Part shown: positions 51,079 through 59,799 of the stretch, one piece after another
Numbering within the stretch: the first letter of the stretch is position 1
Layout of the letters: every line of letters begins with the position of its first letter
Assembly (NCBI GenBank): GCA_031292255.1
Contig: JARLHN010000040.1
Coordinates: 22,835-86,834 of the forward strand
Reading direction: 5' to 3'
DNA: 64,000 bases
DNA from: Oryzomonas sp.
GTDB lineage: Bacteria; Desulfobacterota; Desulfuromonadia; Geobacterales; Pseudopelobacteraceae
Notes under the pieces: generated by a model
Told to the model about the DNA's origin: nothing
Databases searched by the model: none
Seen by the model: the letters and a program-made list of their open reading frames with translations, nothing else
Position numbers and translations under genes: made by a program

Positions 51079-52296
51079 ATGCCAAAACGGATTGTACCGT
51101 TATCAGACCTTCAGGTGAACAAGGCCAAGGCGGCAGAAAAAGACTACAAGATTTTTGATGGCGGCGGTCTTTATCTCTTGGTCACACCTTCCGGCGGCAA
51201 GCTATGGCATTTCAAATATCGATTTGCCGATAAAGAGAAAAAGCTCACTTTCGGCAACTACCCGGAAATTTCCCTCTCGGATGCACGCCAACGCCGTGAC
51301 AATGCCCGGAAGCTTGTCGCAAATGGTGTTGACCCAGGCGAAGTAAAGAAGGCTCAAAAGGCTACACAGACAGAAACAATAGAGAATAGTTTTGAGGTTA
51401 TCGCCCGTGAATGGCATGCCAAGTTTGCGCACACATGGGTTGCAAGCCATGCCAAGCACAAGCTTGAACGCATGGAAAAGAATGTCTTTCCTTGGATAGG
51501 CGCAAAGCCAATTTCCGAGATCACCGCGCCGGACGCTCTAAAAGTTTTACGGCTGCTCGAATCTCGCAATCTGTTGGATACGGCACATAGGGTAAGGTTT
51601 GATTGCGGACAGGTTTTTCGCTATGCAATAGCAACTGGCCGGGCGGATCGTGACCCCACTGCGGACTTGCGGGGGGCATTGCCGCCAGTGAAGGGCGGTC
51701 ATCATGCTGCGCCGACAGACCCTAGAGAGGTTGCGCCGCTTCTTAGAGCCATTGACGGCTTTACCGGCTCTTTTGTAGTCAAGTGTGCCATGCAGCTTGC
51801 GCCGCTCCTGTTCGTCCGTCCTGGTGAACTCCGGGCCGCCGAATGGTCTGAAATCGATCTTGAAAATGCTGAATGGAACATCCCGCCAGCTCGTATGAAG
51901 ATGAAGATATCCCACCTCGTACCATTGTCCCGTCAAGCCGTGGAAATCCTGAAAGAGTTGCAGCCTCTTACCGGTCATAGTCGCTATGTGTTTCCCTGTC
52001 ACAGATCGCCGTTACGCTGCATGTCGGATAATGCCGTCAATGCGGGATTGCGGCGCATGGGATTTGAAAAGTCCGAAATAACCGGCCATGGTTTCCGGGC
52101 CATGGCACGGACGATCCTTGATGAGGTCCTGGAGGTCCGCACGGACTTCATTGAGCACCAGCTTGCCCATGTCGTCAAGGATCCTAACGGGACCGCTTAC
52201 AACCGCACTAAGTATCTGCCGCAACGCCGGCAGATGATGCAGCAATGGGCGGATTATCTGGATACGCTCAAGAGTGGTGAGGAGAAAATCAGATAG
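51079..52296 (+). CDS. P4-type tyrosine integrase
   Basis: 405 residues. N-terminal DUF4102 arm-binding domain (about 8-95: KDYKIFDGGGLYLLVTPSGGKLWHFKYRF in part, LTFGNYPEISLSDAR). Catalytic domain residues are R247 (RPGELR), H337 and R340 (HGFR), H364 and the nucleophile Y374 (TAYNRTKYL). Integrases of this class insert islands at tRNA 3' ends, and tRNA-Leu ends 180 bp upstream. The ATG at 51079 has GGAGG eight bases upstream. The last codons lie inside the left copy of the 65-bp repeat. Confidence 0.93.
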   Translation: MPKRIVPLSDLQVNKAKAAEKDYKIFDGGGLYLLVTPSGGKLWHFKYRFADKEKKLTFGNYPEISLSDARQRRDNARKLVANGVDPGEVKKAQKATQTETIENSFEVIAREWHAKFAHTWVASHAKHKLERMEKNVFPWIGAKPISEITAPDALKVLRLLESRNLLDTAHRVRFDCGQVFRYAIATGRADRDPTADLRGALPPVKGGHHAAPTDPREVAPLLRAIDGFTGSFVVKCAMQLAPLLFVRPGELRAAEWSEIDLENAEWNIPPARMKMKISHLVPLSRQAVEILKELQPLTGHSRYVFPCHRSPLRCMSDNAVNAGLRRMGFEKSEITGHGFRAMARTILDEVLEVRTDFIEHQLAHVVKDPNGTAYNRTKYLPQRRQMMQQWADYLDTLKSGEEKIR

Positions 52297-52353
52297 GTCC
52301 GCGTCTCCATCAATCATAAATAAATGCAAAATGAAAATGTGGCACTTCAGCAG
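52289..52353 (+). repeat. 65-bp cargo-flanking repeat, left copy
   Basis: It begins TCAGATAGG, contains CCGCGTCTCCAT, and ends in CTTCAGCAG. It matches 63594-63658 without gaps at 52 of 65 positions, same orientation. It covers the integrase stop codon. The two copies bracket the restriction and defence genes. Confidence 0.75.
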
Positions 52354-52405
52354 TTTTTTCTGGTTCAGGAGTGGTTAGGATTGGTCGCCGGTACTTCCAA
52401 GTGAT

Positions 52406-52578
52406 GTGTACAGTTTCTGGACACTTTTAAAATCGATGTTATTTTTTTGTGTTATATCTGGTAGTTACAAAGATTGCGACGAGTGTCCAGTTTCTGAACA
52501 CTTTCAGAAAAGTATTTATTTTGTTGCGTGATAACGGCTGGTTAGACGGTTTCGCTGAAGTTTTCATTTTCTGGACAC
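52406..52578. promoter_or_regulatory. Three dyads at exact 77-bp spacing before hsdM
   Basis: GTGTACAGTTTCTGGACAC at 52406, GTGTCCAGTTTCTGAACAC at 52483 and a weaker GTTTTCATTTTCTGGACAC at 52560. The first two are near-perfect 8-3-8 inverted repeats. The starts are exactly 77 bp apart. The 509-bp gap between the integrase and hsdM (52297-52805) holds no gene I can support. The sites could be operators or the multi-repeat end of a lost insertion sequence. Confidence 0.6.
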
Positions 52579-52805
52579 TTTTTTTGCGTTTTATGAATAT
52601 ATTTAACATGCTGATTTTGTGGTTGAATATTGAGTATACAGAGAGTAGAAGGGGTTTGTGGATTTTAATTGGAGGGTGAAGGCGGAAGGGTGGTTTTGAG
52701 ATAGCTCAATTCCGTGGTTGGCAATTAAGTAAACTTTTCCCCGAATTCGTCGAATCCTTTTTTCAATTTAGTTCAATGAACCGCATATTTTAGGAGGCTT
52801 TTCCG

Positions 52806-55142
52806 TTGGATCAATCCGTTCACAATAAAATCGTTTCTTTCATCTGGTCTATCGCCGACGACTGTCTGCGTGACGTCTATGTGCGCGGCAAGTACCGTGA
52901 TGTTATTCTTCCCATGATCGTGCTGCGCCGACTTGATTGTCTGCTGGAACCGAGCAAGAATGCTGTCATGGAGGAGGTCAAGTTTCAGCGTGATGATGCA
53001 GGATTCACGGATCTTGACCCGGAGGGTCTCAAGGAGGCTTCCGGTTACGTCTTCTACAACACTTCACCCTGGACGCTGAAAAAGCTGGTCGATACCGCCG
53101 CCAACAACCGCCAGATATTGGAGGCCAACTTCAAGGCCTATCTGGATGGTTTCAGCGAAAACGTCAAGGAGATCGTCAACAAGTTCAATCTGCGCTCCCA
53201 GGTCAGCCACATGGCCGAAAAGGACGTGCTGCTGGAGGTTTTGGAGAAGTTCACATCTCCCAATATCAACCTTACCCCCAATGAAGTGCGTGATCCGGAC
53301 GGGCGCAAGCTGCCTGAGTTGACCAACCTGGGCATGGGGTATGTCTTTGAAGAGTTGATCCGCAAATTTAACGAGGAAAACAACGAAGAGGCTGGCGAAC
53401 ACTTCACTCCCCGTGAGGTGATTGACCTGATGACCCATATCCTTTTTGAGCCAGTGAAAAGCCAATTGCCACCGGTCATCACGGTTTATGACCCGGCTTG
53501 CGGATCAGGTGGCATGCTCACCGAAGCCCAGGATTTCATTATCGACCCCGACGGGCAGATTCGGGCCAAAGCTGACGTCTACCTCTATGGCAAGGAGATC
53601 AACGACGAGACCTACGCCATCTGCAAGTCGGACATGATGATCAAAGGTAACAACCCGGAGAACATCAAGTGCGGCTCAACTCTGGAGCAAGATGAGTTCG
53701 CCGGCTTGCGGTTCGACTTCATGCTCTCCAACCCGCCCTATGGCAAGTCCTGGGTAGGTGACCAGAAGCATATCATTGATGGCAAGCAGGTGCTGGACCG
53801 CCGCTTTGAAGTGCCGCTGAAGGATTTTCGCGGCAAGGAAGAAACGGTTGCCGCCACGCCACGCTCCTCGGATGGCCAGCTCCTTTTTCTGATGGAGATG
53901 GTCAATAAGATGAAGGATCTGGACAAGGGACCCAGCGGGTCGCGCATCGCCTCGGTACACAACGGCTCATCACTTTTTACCGGCGACGCTGGCGGTGGAG
54001 AGAGCAACATCCGCCGTCATATCATCGAAAACGATTACCTTGAGGCGATCATCCAATTGCCGAACAACCTCTTCTACAACACTGGCATCACCACCTACAT
54101 CTGGGTGTTATCCAACAAAAAGGCGGAATGTCGGCGCGGGAAGGTGCAGTTGATCGACGCCAGCCAGATGTTCCGCAAGCTGCGCAAAAATCTGGGTGCC
54201 AAGAACTGTGAATTCGCTCCCGAACATATCCGGGAAATCACACAGCTTTATCTCGACATGCCGCATGACGGCATCTCCAAGGTATTCGACAACAGTGACT
54301 TCGGCTATTACAAGGTAACTGTCGAGCGCCCCAGTCACAAGGCCGCCCAGTTTACCCCTGAAAGGATCGCCACCCTCCGCTTTGTACCAGCGTTAGCCGA
54401 GGTCATGGAATGGGCCTATGAAAAATGGGGGGATGAGATTTACACCAAGCTGGCGGACCACCGCAAGTTGATAGAGGCGCATCTGGAGAAAGAAGACATC
54501 AACCTGACAGCGAAGAACAGCAAGGTTCTGCTCAACCCGCAAACATGGGAGAGCCAGCGATCCTTGATGGGTGTGGCCCAGCAGTTGATGGAGGTTATCG
54601 GGCAAGAGCTGTTCATGGATTTCAACATCTTCACGGAAAAGGTCGATGCCTGCCTCAAAACTGCGAAAATACAGCTTTCCGCCAGTGAGAAGAATCAGAT
54701 CCTCAACGCCGTGAGCTGGCGTGATGAGAAGGCTGAACGGGTGATCAAGAAGATTCACAAAATCAGCGGCAAGAAGCTGGATGAACTGCTGGCCGATCTC
54801 TCGTGCAACCGGGAGCAGTTGCACGATTTCGGATACTGGCAGACAGACACCAAAGGCGAGTATGTCGAGTACGAGAGCGATTCAGACCTGCGCGACACCG
54901 AGAATGTGCCGCTGAAAGACAATATCCACGACTATTTTCGGCGTGAAGTGCGCCCCCATGTTAAAGAAGCCTGGATCAATCTGGATCAAACAAAGATCGG
55001 CTATGAAGTCAGCTTCAACAAGTATTTCTATCAGCATAAACCGTTGCGCTCGCTGGAAGAGGTGACGCGGGATATTCTGGCACTGGAGAAGGAAACAGAT
55101 GGGCTTCTGAAGAAACTGGTGAGTTTTGGGGAAACCAACTGA
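52806..55142 (+). CDS. hsdM: Type I restriction-modification DNA methyltransferase subunit HsdM
   Basis: N6-adenine methyltransferase subunit, 778 residues, longer than the common 500-residue form because of a C-terminal extension. N-terminal HsdM_N helical domain (about 8-140), SAM motif I DPACGSGGMLTEA (229-241), catalytic motif IV NPPYGKSW (309-316). The C-terminal 250 residues are helical and probably contact HsdS or HsdR. It begins with TTG, AGGAGG eight bases upstream. Its stop overlaps the hsdS ATG by one base. Confidence 0.95.
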   Translation: MDQSVHNKIVSFIWSIADDCLRDVYVRGKYRDVILPMIVLRRLDCLLEPSKNAVMEEVKFQRDDAGFTDLDPEGLKEASGYVFYNTSPWTLKKLVDTAANNRQILEANFKAYLDGFSENVKEIVNKFNLRSQVSHMAEKDVLLEVLEKFTSPNINLTPNEVRDPDGRKLPELTNLGMGYVFEELIRKFNEENNEEAGEHFTPREVIDLMTHILFEPVKSQLPPVITVYDPACGSGGMLTEAQDFIIDPDGQIRAKADVYLYGKEINDETYAICKSDMMIKGNNPENIKCGSTLEQDEFAGLRFDFMLSNPPYGKSWVGDQKHIIDGKQVLDRRFEVPLKDFRGKEETVAATPRSSDGQLLFLMEMVNKMKDLDKGPSGSRIASVHNGSSLFTGDAGGGESNIRRHIIENDYLEAIIQLPNNLFYNTGITTYIWVLSNKKAECRRGKVQLIDASQMFRKLRKNLGAKNCEFAPEHIREITQLYLDMPHDGISKVFDNSDFGYYKVTVERPSHKAAQFTPERIATLRFVPALAEVMEWAYEKWGDEIYTKLADHRKLIEAHLEKEDINLTAKNSKVLLNPQTWESQRSLMGVAQQLMEVIGQELFMDFNIFTEKVDACLKTAKIQLSASEKNQILNAVSWRDEKAERVIKKIHKISGKKLDELLADLSCNREQLHDFGYWQTDTKGEYVEYESDSDLRDTENVPLKDNIHDYFRREVRPHVKEAWINLDQTKIGYEVSFNKYFYQHKPLRSLEEVTRDILALEKETDGLLKKLVSFGETN

Positions 55143-56437
55143 TGGATAAGGCAACGGTTTTTCCAAAATACGAATCTTACCGAGATAGCGGTTTTGACTG
55201 GCTAGGAGATATCCCGTCAGACTGGAAGCTACAAAGGCTAGCGACTGTCTTTGAAGAAAGAAAAGAAAAGGTTTCAGACAAAGACTTTCCCCCATTGTCG
55301 GTCACAAAGAACGGCGTAGTTCCGCAATTAGAATCCGCTGCCAAGTCGGACGACGGTGACAATCGTAAAGGTGTAAGGGAAGGTGACTTTGTTATCAACA
55401 GTCGATCAGATCGCAAAGGCTCAAGCGGTATAGCGAAGCAAGACGGATCGGTATCGTTAATCAATATCGTACTTAAACCAAAAGGTATAGTCCACCGATA
55501 CTCCGAGCACTTGCTGAAGAGCAACGGATTTATCGAAGAATTTTACCGGAACGGTCATGGAATCGTTGCCGATCTTTGGACAACACGATATTGGGATATG
55601 AAGTCTATTCACATTCCACTACCTGATATGGCCACACAAGACCGCATCGCTAATTTCCTCAACCAAAAAACTGTTGAAATCGACGAAGCCATAGTTAAGA
55701 AGCAACGCTTGATCGAATTGCTCAATGAACAAAAAAACATTCTGATTAATCAGGCCGTGACCAAGGGTCTGAACCCAAATGCGCCTTTGCGCGATAGTGG
55801 CTTTGAGTGGATTGGGAAGGTGCCTTCGCATTGGAATGTCAAGCGTTTACGTTTTGTCGGAACTACACAGAATGGAATAAGTGCTGGAGCTGAATATTTC
55901 GGTTCCGGATTCCCATTCGTCAGTTATAGTGACGTTTATAATAACCGGGAATTACCAAAGGAAGTCAAGGGATTAGCAAAGTCATCCGAACATGATAGAG
56001 TTCAATACTCTATTGAGAATGGAGATGTCCTTTTTACCCGTACATCTGAAACTGTAGAAGAGATTGGTTTCGCTTCCACTTGTATGGAGACTATCAAGAA
56101 TTCTACATTTGCTGGGTTTTTGATTAGATTTAGACCTCTAAATGGTTACCTAATTCCAGGGTACTCCAAATATTACTTCAGTGCTCAGGTGCATCGTTCA
56201 TATTTCGTTGGCAAAATGAATTTGGTTATAAGAGCCTCACTCAGCCAAGAGTTGCTAAAAAATCTTCCCGTTCTAATCCCGCCAAAAGTTGAGCAAAAAT
56301 TGATCTTCGAACACATAGAAACTGAATCAGTCAAATATGACAAGTCCATTGCTTTGCAGCAACAACAAATCGATACGTTAAAGGAATTCAAAGCAACTTT
56401 AATATCCGAAGCTGTCACTGGGAAAATTAAATTATAA
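55142..56437 (+). CDS. hsdS: Type I restriction-modification specificity subunit HsdS
   Basis: 431 residues with two target-recognition domains, each beginning with a related segment: YRDSGFDWLGDIPSDWKLQ (about 11-29) and LRDSGFEWIGKVPSHWNVK (about 218-236). Each ends in a coiled-coil spacer (QDRIANFLNQKTVEIDEAI near 160; FEHIETESVKYDKSIALQQQQIDTL near 390). Base composition is more AT-rich than hsdM and hsdR, especially in the second half, as expected for exchangeable recognition domains. The recognised DNA sequence cannot be predicted. Confidence 0.94.
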   Translation: MDKATVFPKYESYRDSGFDWLGDIPSDWKLQRLATVFEERKEKVSDKDFPPLSVTKNGVVPQLESAAKSDDGDNRKGVREGDFVINSRSDRKGSSGIAKQDGSVSLINIVLKPKGIVHRYSEHLLKSNGFIEEFYRNGHGIVADLWTTRYWDMKSIHIPLPDMATQDRIANFLNQKTVEIDEAIVKKQRLIELLNEQKNILINQAVTKGLNPNAPLRDSGFEWIGKVPSHWNVKRLRFVGTTQNGISAGAEYFGSGFPFVSYSDVYNNRELPKEVKGLAKSSEHDRVQYSIENGDVLFTRTSETVEEIGFASTCMETIKNSTFAGFLIRFRPLNGYLIPGYSKYYFSAQVHRSYFVGKMNLVIRASLSQELLKNLPVLIPPKVEQKLIFEHIETESVKYDKSIALQQQQIDTLKEFKATLISEAVTGKIKL

Positions 56438-56448
56438 GGACATAAGCC

Positions 56449-59400
56449 GTGGTCACCAAAACCAACGAACAAGCACTGGAAGCCTGCATAGAGAAAGCCT
56501 TGACGGGAACGTGCCGCGAACAGTTAAAACTCGATGGTGTTGGTTTCGCCGAAGCCAATGAGCAGTATCGCAGCGGTCATCTCTACTGCCTGGGTGAATC
56601 AATTGATTTTGATCGTGAATTCGCCGTTGACCGGCGGCACTTCTGGAATTTTCTTGAAGCAACCCAGCCGGAGGAACTTGCCAAAATCAAGGACAGGCCC
56701 AACTGGCAGCGGCTGATCCTGGAACGCCTGAACCGGAAAATCCAGAAAGAAGGCATACTCAAGGTGCTGAAAGGCGGCCTGCGCATCGATGACGCCAACC
56801 TCACCCTTCTCTACAGCCAACCTTATAACTCAATCAACCCCGAAGTCGCCAAACGCTTTGAACAGAATGTCTTCTCGGTAACAAGGCAGCTCTACTACTC
56901 GCAGGGCGATCCACTCAAATCAATCGACATGGTGCTCTTCATCAACGGCATTGCCGTCATCACCATTGAGCTGAAAAACGCCTGGACAGGTCAAACCAGC
57001 TATCATGCCATGAAGCAGTACCGGAAAGACCGCGACCCCAGCGAGCCGCTGTTGCAGTTTGGCCGTTGCCTGGTTCACTTTGCCGTCGATACCGATGACG
57101 TCTACATGACGACCCGCCTGGATGGGGAGAAAACCAACTTTCTGCCGTTCAACAAGGGATATAATCACGGCAAGGGAAATCCGCCAAACTCAGCAGGACA
57201 TAAAACCAACTACCTCTGGCAGGATATCCTCACCCGGCAGAGCTTGACCGCGATCATTGAACACTTTGCCAAGCTGGTCGGGGAGAAGGAAAGCGATCCG
57301 ATCAAAAAAAAGACCCTGATCTTCCCCCGCTACCATCAGCTTGAAGTCGTGCGCGAGCTGCTTAAGGATGTCCGGGATAAGGGTGTTGGACAGACCTACC
57401 TGATCCAGCATTCCGCAGGCTCGGGCAAATCAAACTCCATCACCTGGACAGCCTACCAGTTGATCGAGGTCTATACCAAGGAAGGCAACCATCCGGTTTT
57501 CGATTCGGTGATTGTGGTCACGGATCGCCGGGTGCTTGATAAACAACTGCGGAACACCATCAAGCAATTCTCCGAGGTCAAGAACATCGTCGCACCGGCC
57601 ATGAGTTCCCAGGAGTTGAAACAGGCACTGGAGAGCGGCAAGAAGATCATCATCACCACCATCCAGAAGTTTCCCTTCATCGTTGACGGCATCGAGGATC
57701 TTTCCGATAAACGGTTTGCGGTCATCATCGACGAGGCGCACAGCTCGCAGAGCGGCTCCGCAGCCGACAATCTCAACAGGACTCTGGGCTCCGACGAGGA
57801 TGAGGTGCAGGACGCTATTCTGGAGATTATGAAGAAGCGGAAAATGCGGGACAACGCTTCATACTTCGCTTTCACCGCTACCCCCAAGAACGCCACCCTG
57901 GAGCGCTTCGGCGTCAAGACGGCAGAAGGAAAGTTTATACCATTCCACCTGTATTCCATGAAACAGGCCATTGAGGAGGGTTTCATCCTCGATATTCTGG
58001 CCAACTACACCACCTATAAAAGCTACTATCAGATTGAAAAATCGATCCTGGATAATCCTCTCTTTAACAGCGCCAAGGCACAGAAGAAACTCCGTGCCTA
58101 TGTGGAGGGTCACAAGGAAACCATCGCCGTCAAGGCCGATATCATGGTCAGCCACTTCCTGGAGCAGGTGGTGGGGGCGAAGAAGCTCAAAGGGCAGGCC
58201 AAAGGGATGGTTGTAACGCGCAATATCGAAACGGCGATCCACTATTTCAACGCTGTGCGCGACGCCCTCAAGGGTCAGCCCTTCAAGGCGATGATAGCGT
58301 TTTCAGGTAAAAAGAAGGTTGACGGCATTGAGCATACAGAGGATTCCATCAACGGATTCCCATCCAAGGATATCGAGGAGAAATTTGATTCCGATGAATA
58401 CCGCCTGCTGGTTGTAGCCAACAAGTATCTGACCGGCTTTGACCAGCCCAAACTGTCCACCATGTATGTGGATAAAAAACTGCAAGGGGTGCTGGCTGTG
58501 CAGGCGCTCTCACGCTTGAACCGGTGCTCGCATGCACTTAATAAGCGCAAAGAAGACACTTTCGTCCTCGACTTTTTCAATTCAACCGACGATATCAAAA
58601 AGGCCTTCGATCCTTTCTATACGTCTACCTCGCTCTCCAAGGCGACCGACGTCAATGTTCTGCATGACACCAAAGAGAAGCTGGACGTGGTCGGTGTCTA
58701 TGAATGGAAGGACGTTGAAGTCTTCTGTACCCTTTATTTCTCCGATGCCGAGGCGGAATATCTCAGCCCGATCATAGATGTCTGCGTTGCTCGTTTTGAT
58801 CAGGAACTGGAACTGGAAGATGATGAAAAGGCTGACTTCAAGATCAAGGCAAAGCAGTTTGTGAAAATCTATGCCCAGCTTGCCTGTATCATGCCGTTTG
58901 ACAATATTGAATGGGAGAAGTTGCACTGGTTCCTCAAGTTCCTGATACCGAAGCTGAAGATCAAGGATAAGGACAAGGATACCCTGGATGAGCTGCTGGA
59001 AAGTGTTGACCTTTCAACCTATGGGTTGGAGCGGGTCAAGCTGAAGCAGAGTATCGGCCTGGATGATAGCGATTCCGAGCTTGACCCCCAGAATCCGAAC
59101 GTGCGTGGGATCCATGGTGACGAAGAACCGAAAGATCCTCTTGATGAAATCATCCAAGCATTCAATCAGCGATGGTTTGCGGGATGGGAAGCAACTCCCG
59201 CTGAGCAGCGGGTAAAGTTCATCAATATCGCCGAGCATGTCTTTAGAAACCCCAACTATCAGACGCAGGTTATCGATAATCAGGATGAGCAAAACAGCCG
59301 CATCGCCCTGGAAAAGCTGATTAGCCAGGCGGTAGGCCAGGAACGCAAAAAAGAATTAGACCTCTACAAACGCTACGCGCAAGACCCGGAGTTTAAACGG

Positions 59401-59478
59401 GCCTTTGATTCGAGCATTATGCGGATGTTGGCCAGCAAGGAAATCTCGAAGGTTGTTTTTGAAACAGCTTCTTCATAG
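56449..59478 (+). CDS. hsdR: Type I restriction enzyme endonuclease subunit HsdR
   Basis: 1009 residues. N-terminal PD-(D/E)xK nuclease with D160, E174 and K176 (SIDMVLF then ITIELKN). SF2 helicase motor: Walker A HSAGSGKSNS (321-330), DEAH-box IIDEAHSSQSG (about 426), TATP-like FAFTATPKNATL, and motif VI region QALSRLNRC. The C-terminal part is helical. With HsdM and HsdS it forms a complete type I system that translocates and cuts unmodified DNA. It starts at GTG, 11 bp after hsdS. Confidence 0.95.
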   Translation: MVTKTNEQALEACIEKALTGTCREQLKLDGVGFAEANEQYRSGHLYCLGESIDFDREFAVDRRHFWNFLEATQPEELAKIKDRPNWQRLILERLNRKIQKEGILKVLKGGLRIDDANLTLLYSQPYNSINPEVAKRFEQNVFSVTRQLYYSQGDPLKSIDMVLFINGIAVITIELKNAWTGQTSYHAMKQYRKDRDPSEPLLQFGRCLVHFAVDTDDVYMTTRLDGEKTNFLPFNKGYNHGKGNPPNSAGHKTNYLWQDILTRQSLTAIIEHFAKLVGEKESDPIKKKTLIFPRYHQLEVVRELLKDVRDKGVGQTYLIQHSAGSGKSNSITWTAYQLIEVYTKEGNHPVFDSVIVVTDRRVLDKQLRNTIKQFSEVKNIVAPAMSSQELKQALESGKKIIITTIQKFPFIVDGIEDLSDKRFAVIIDEAHSSQSGSAADNLNRTLGSDEDEVQDAILEIMKKRKMRDNASYFAFTATPKNATLERFGVKTAEGKFIPFHLYSMKQAIEEGFILDILANYTTYKSYYQIEKSILDNPLFNSAKAQKKLRAYVEGHKETIAVKADIMVSHFLEQVVGAKKLKGQAKGMVVTRNIETAIHYFNAVRDALKGQPFKAMIAFSGKKKVDGIEHTEDSINGFPSKDIEEKFDSDEYRLLVVANKYLTGFDQPKLSTMYVDKKLQGVLAVQALSRLNRCSHALNKRKEDTFVLDFFNSTDDIKKAFDPFYTSTSLSKATDVNVLHDTKEKLDVVGVYEWKDVEVFCTLYFSDAEAEYLSPIIDVCVARFDQELELEDDEKADFKIKAKQFVKIYAQLACIMPFDNIEWEKLHWFLKFLIPKLKIKDKDKDTLDELLESVDLSTYGLERVKLKQSIGLDDSDSELDPQNPNVRGIHGDEEPKDPLDEIIQAFNQRWFAGWEATPAEQRVKFINIAEHVFRNPNYQTQVIDNQDEQNSRIALEKLISQAVGQERKKELDLYKRYAQDPEFKRAFDSSIMRMLASKEISKVVFETASS

Positions 59479-59506
59479 CACGATATCCAGCCAAAGGAGA
59501 ATTTGA

Positions 59507-59698
59507 ATGGCTAATCTACCCGGTCCACAACCCGACATCAAATTTTGCCCCAAGTGTAAGGGTGACGTTGAGATTGTGCCACGCAGCAAGATGAGATCAA
59601 GAGGCTATACAAGAAGAGATGGCACGGTTTCCGAGCATACGCATACCTACGATTGCAACTCGTGCGGTACAAGATTTGAGATAAACCAAGATCGATGA
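59507..59698 (+). CDS. Small zinc-ribbon protein
   Basis: 63 residues with two CxxC knuckles, FCPKCKG near residue 14 and DCNSCGTRFE near residue 49, typical of a zinc ribbon. The middle is basic (RSKMRSRGYTRRDG), which may contact nucleic acid. AAAGGAG lies before the ATG. It is 28 bp after hsdR and may be an accessory gene of the restriction operon. No family name is certain. Confidence 0.7.
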   Translation: MANLPGPQPDIKFCPKCKGDVEIVPRSKMRSRGYTRRDGTVSEHTHTYDCNSCGTRFEINQDR

Positions 59699-59799
59699 GA
59701 CAACCAAGAGCCTTAAAGGGTCTTGATAAATTGATTGATCTGCACCGGTTTCCACCTGATGCTTTTAGATGAATGCAACTTTAGCGGAGGAAACAACAC

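Noticed and set aside
52406-52578. Possible CRISPR array because of regularly spaced repeats
   Set aside because: Only three copies, 77-bp period, diverged repeats and related rather than unique spacers; no cas genes.
52449-52679. 76-codon ORF between integrase and hsdM
   Set aside because: It runs through the 77-bp-spaced dyads, is Phe/Leu/Ile-rich from T-rich DNA, and has no ribosome site.
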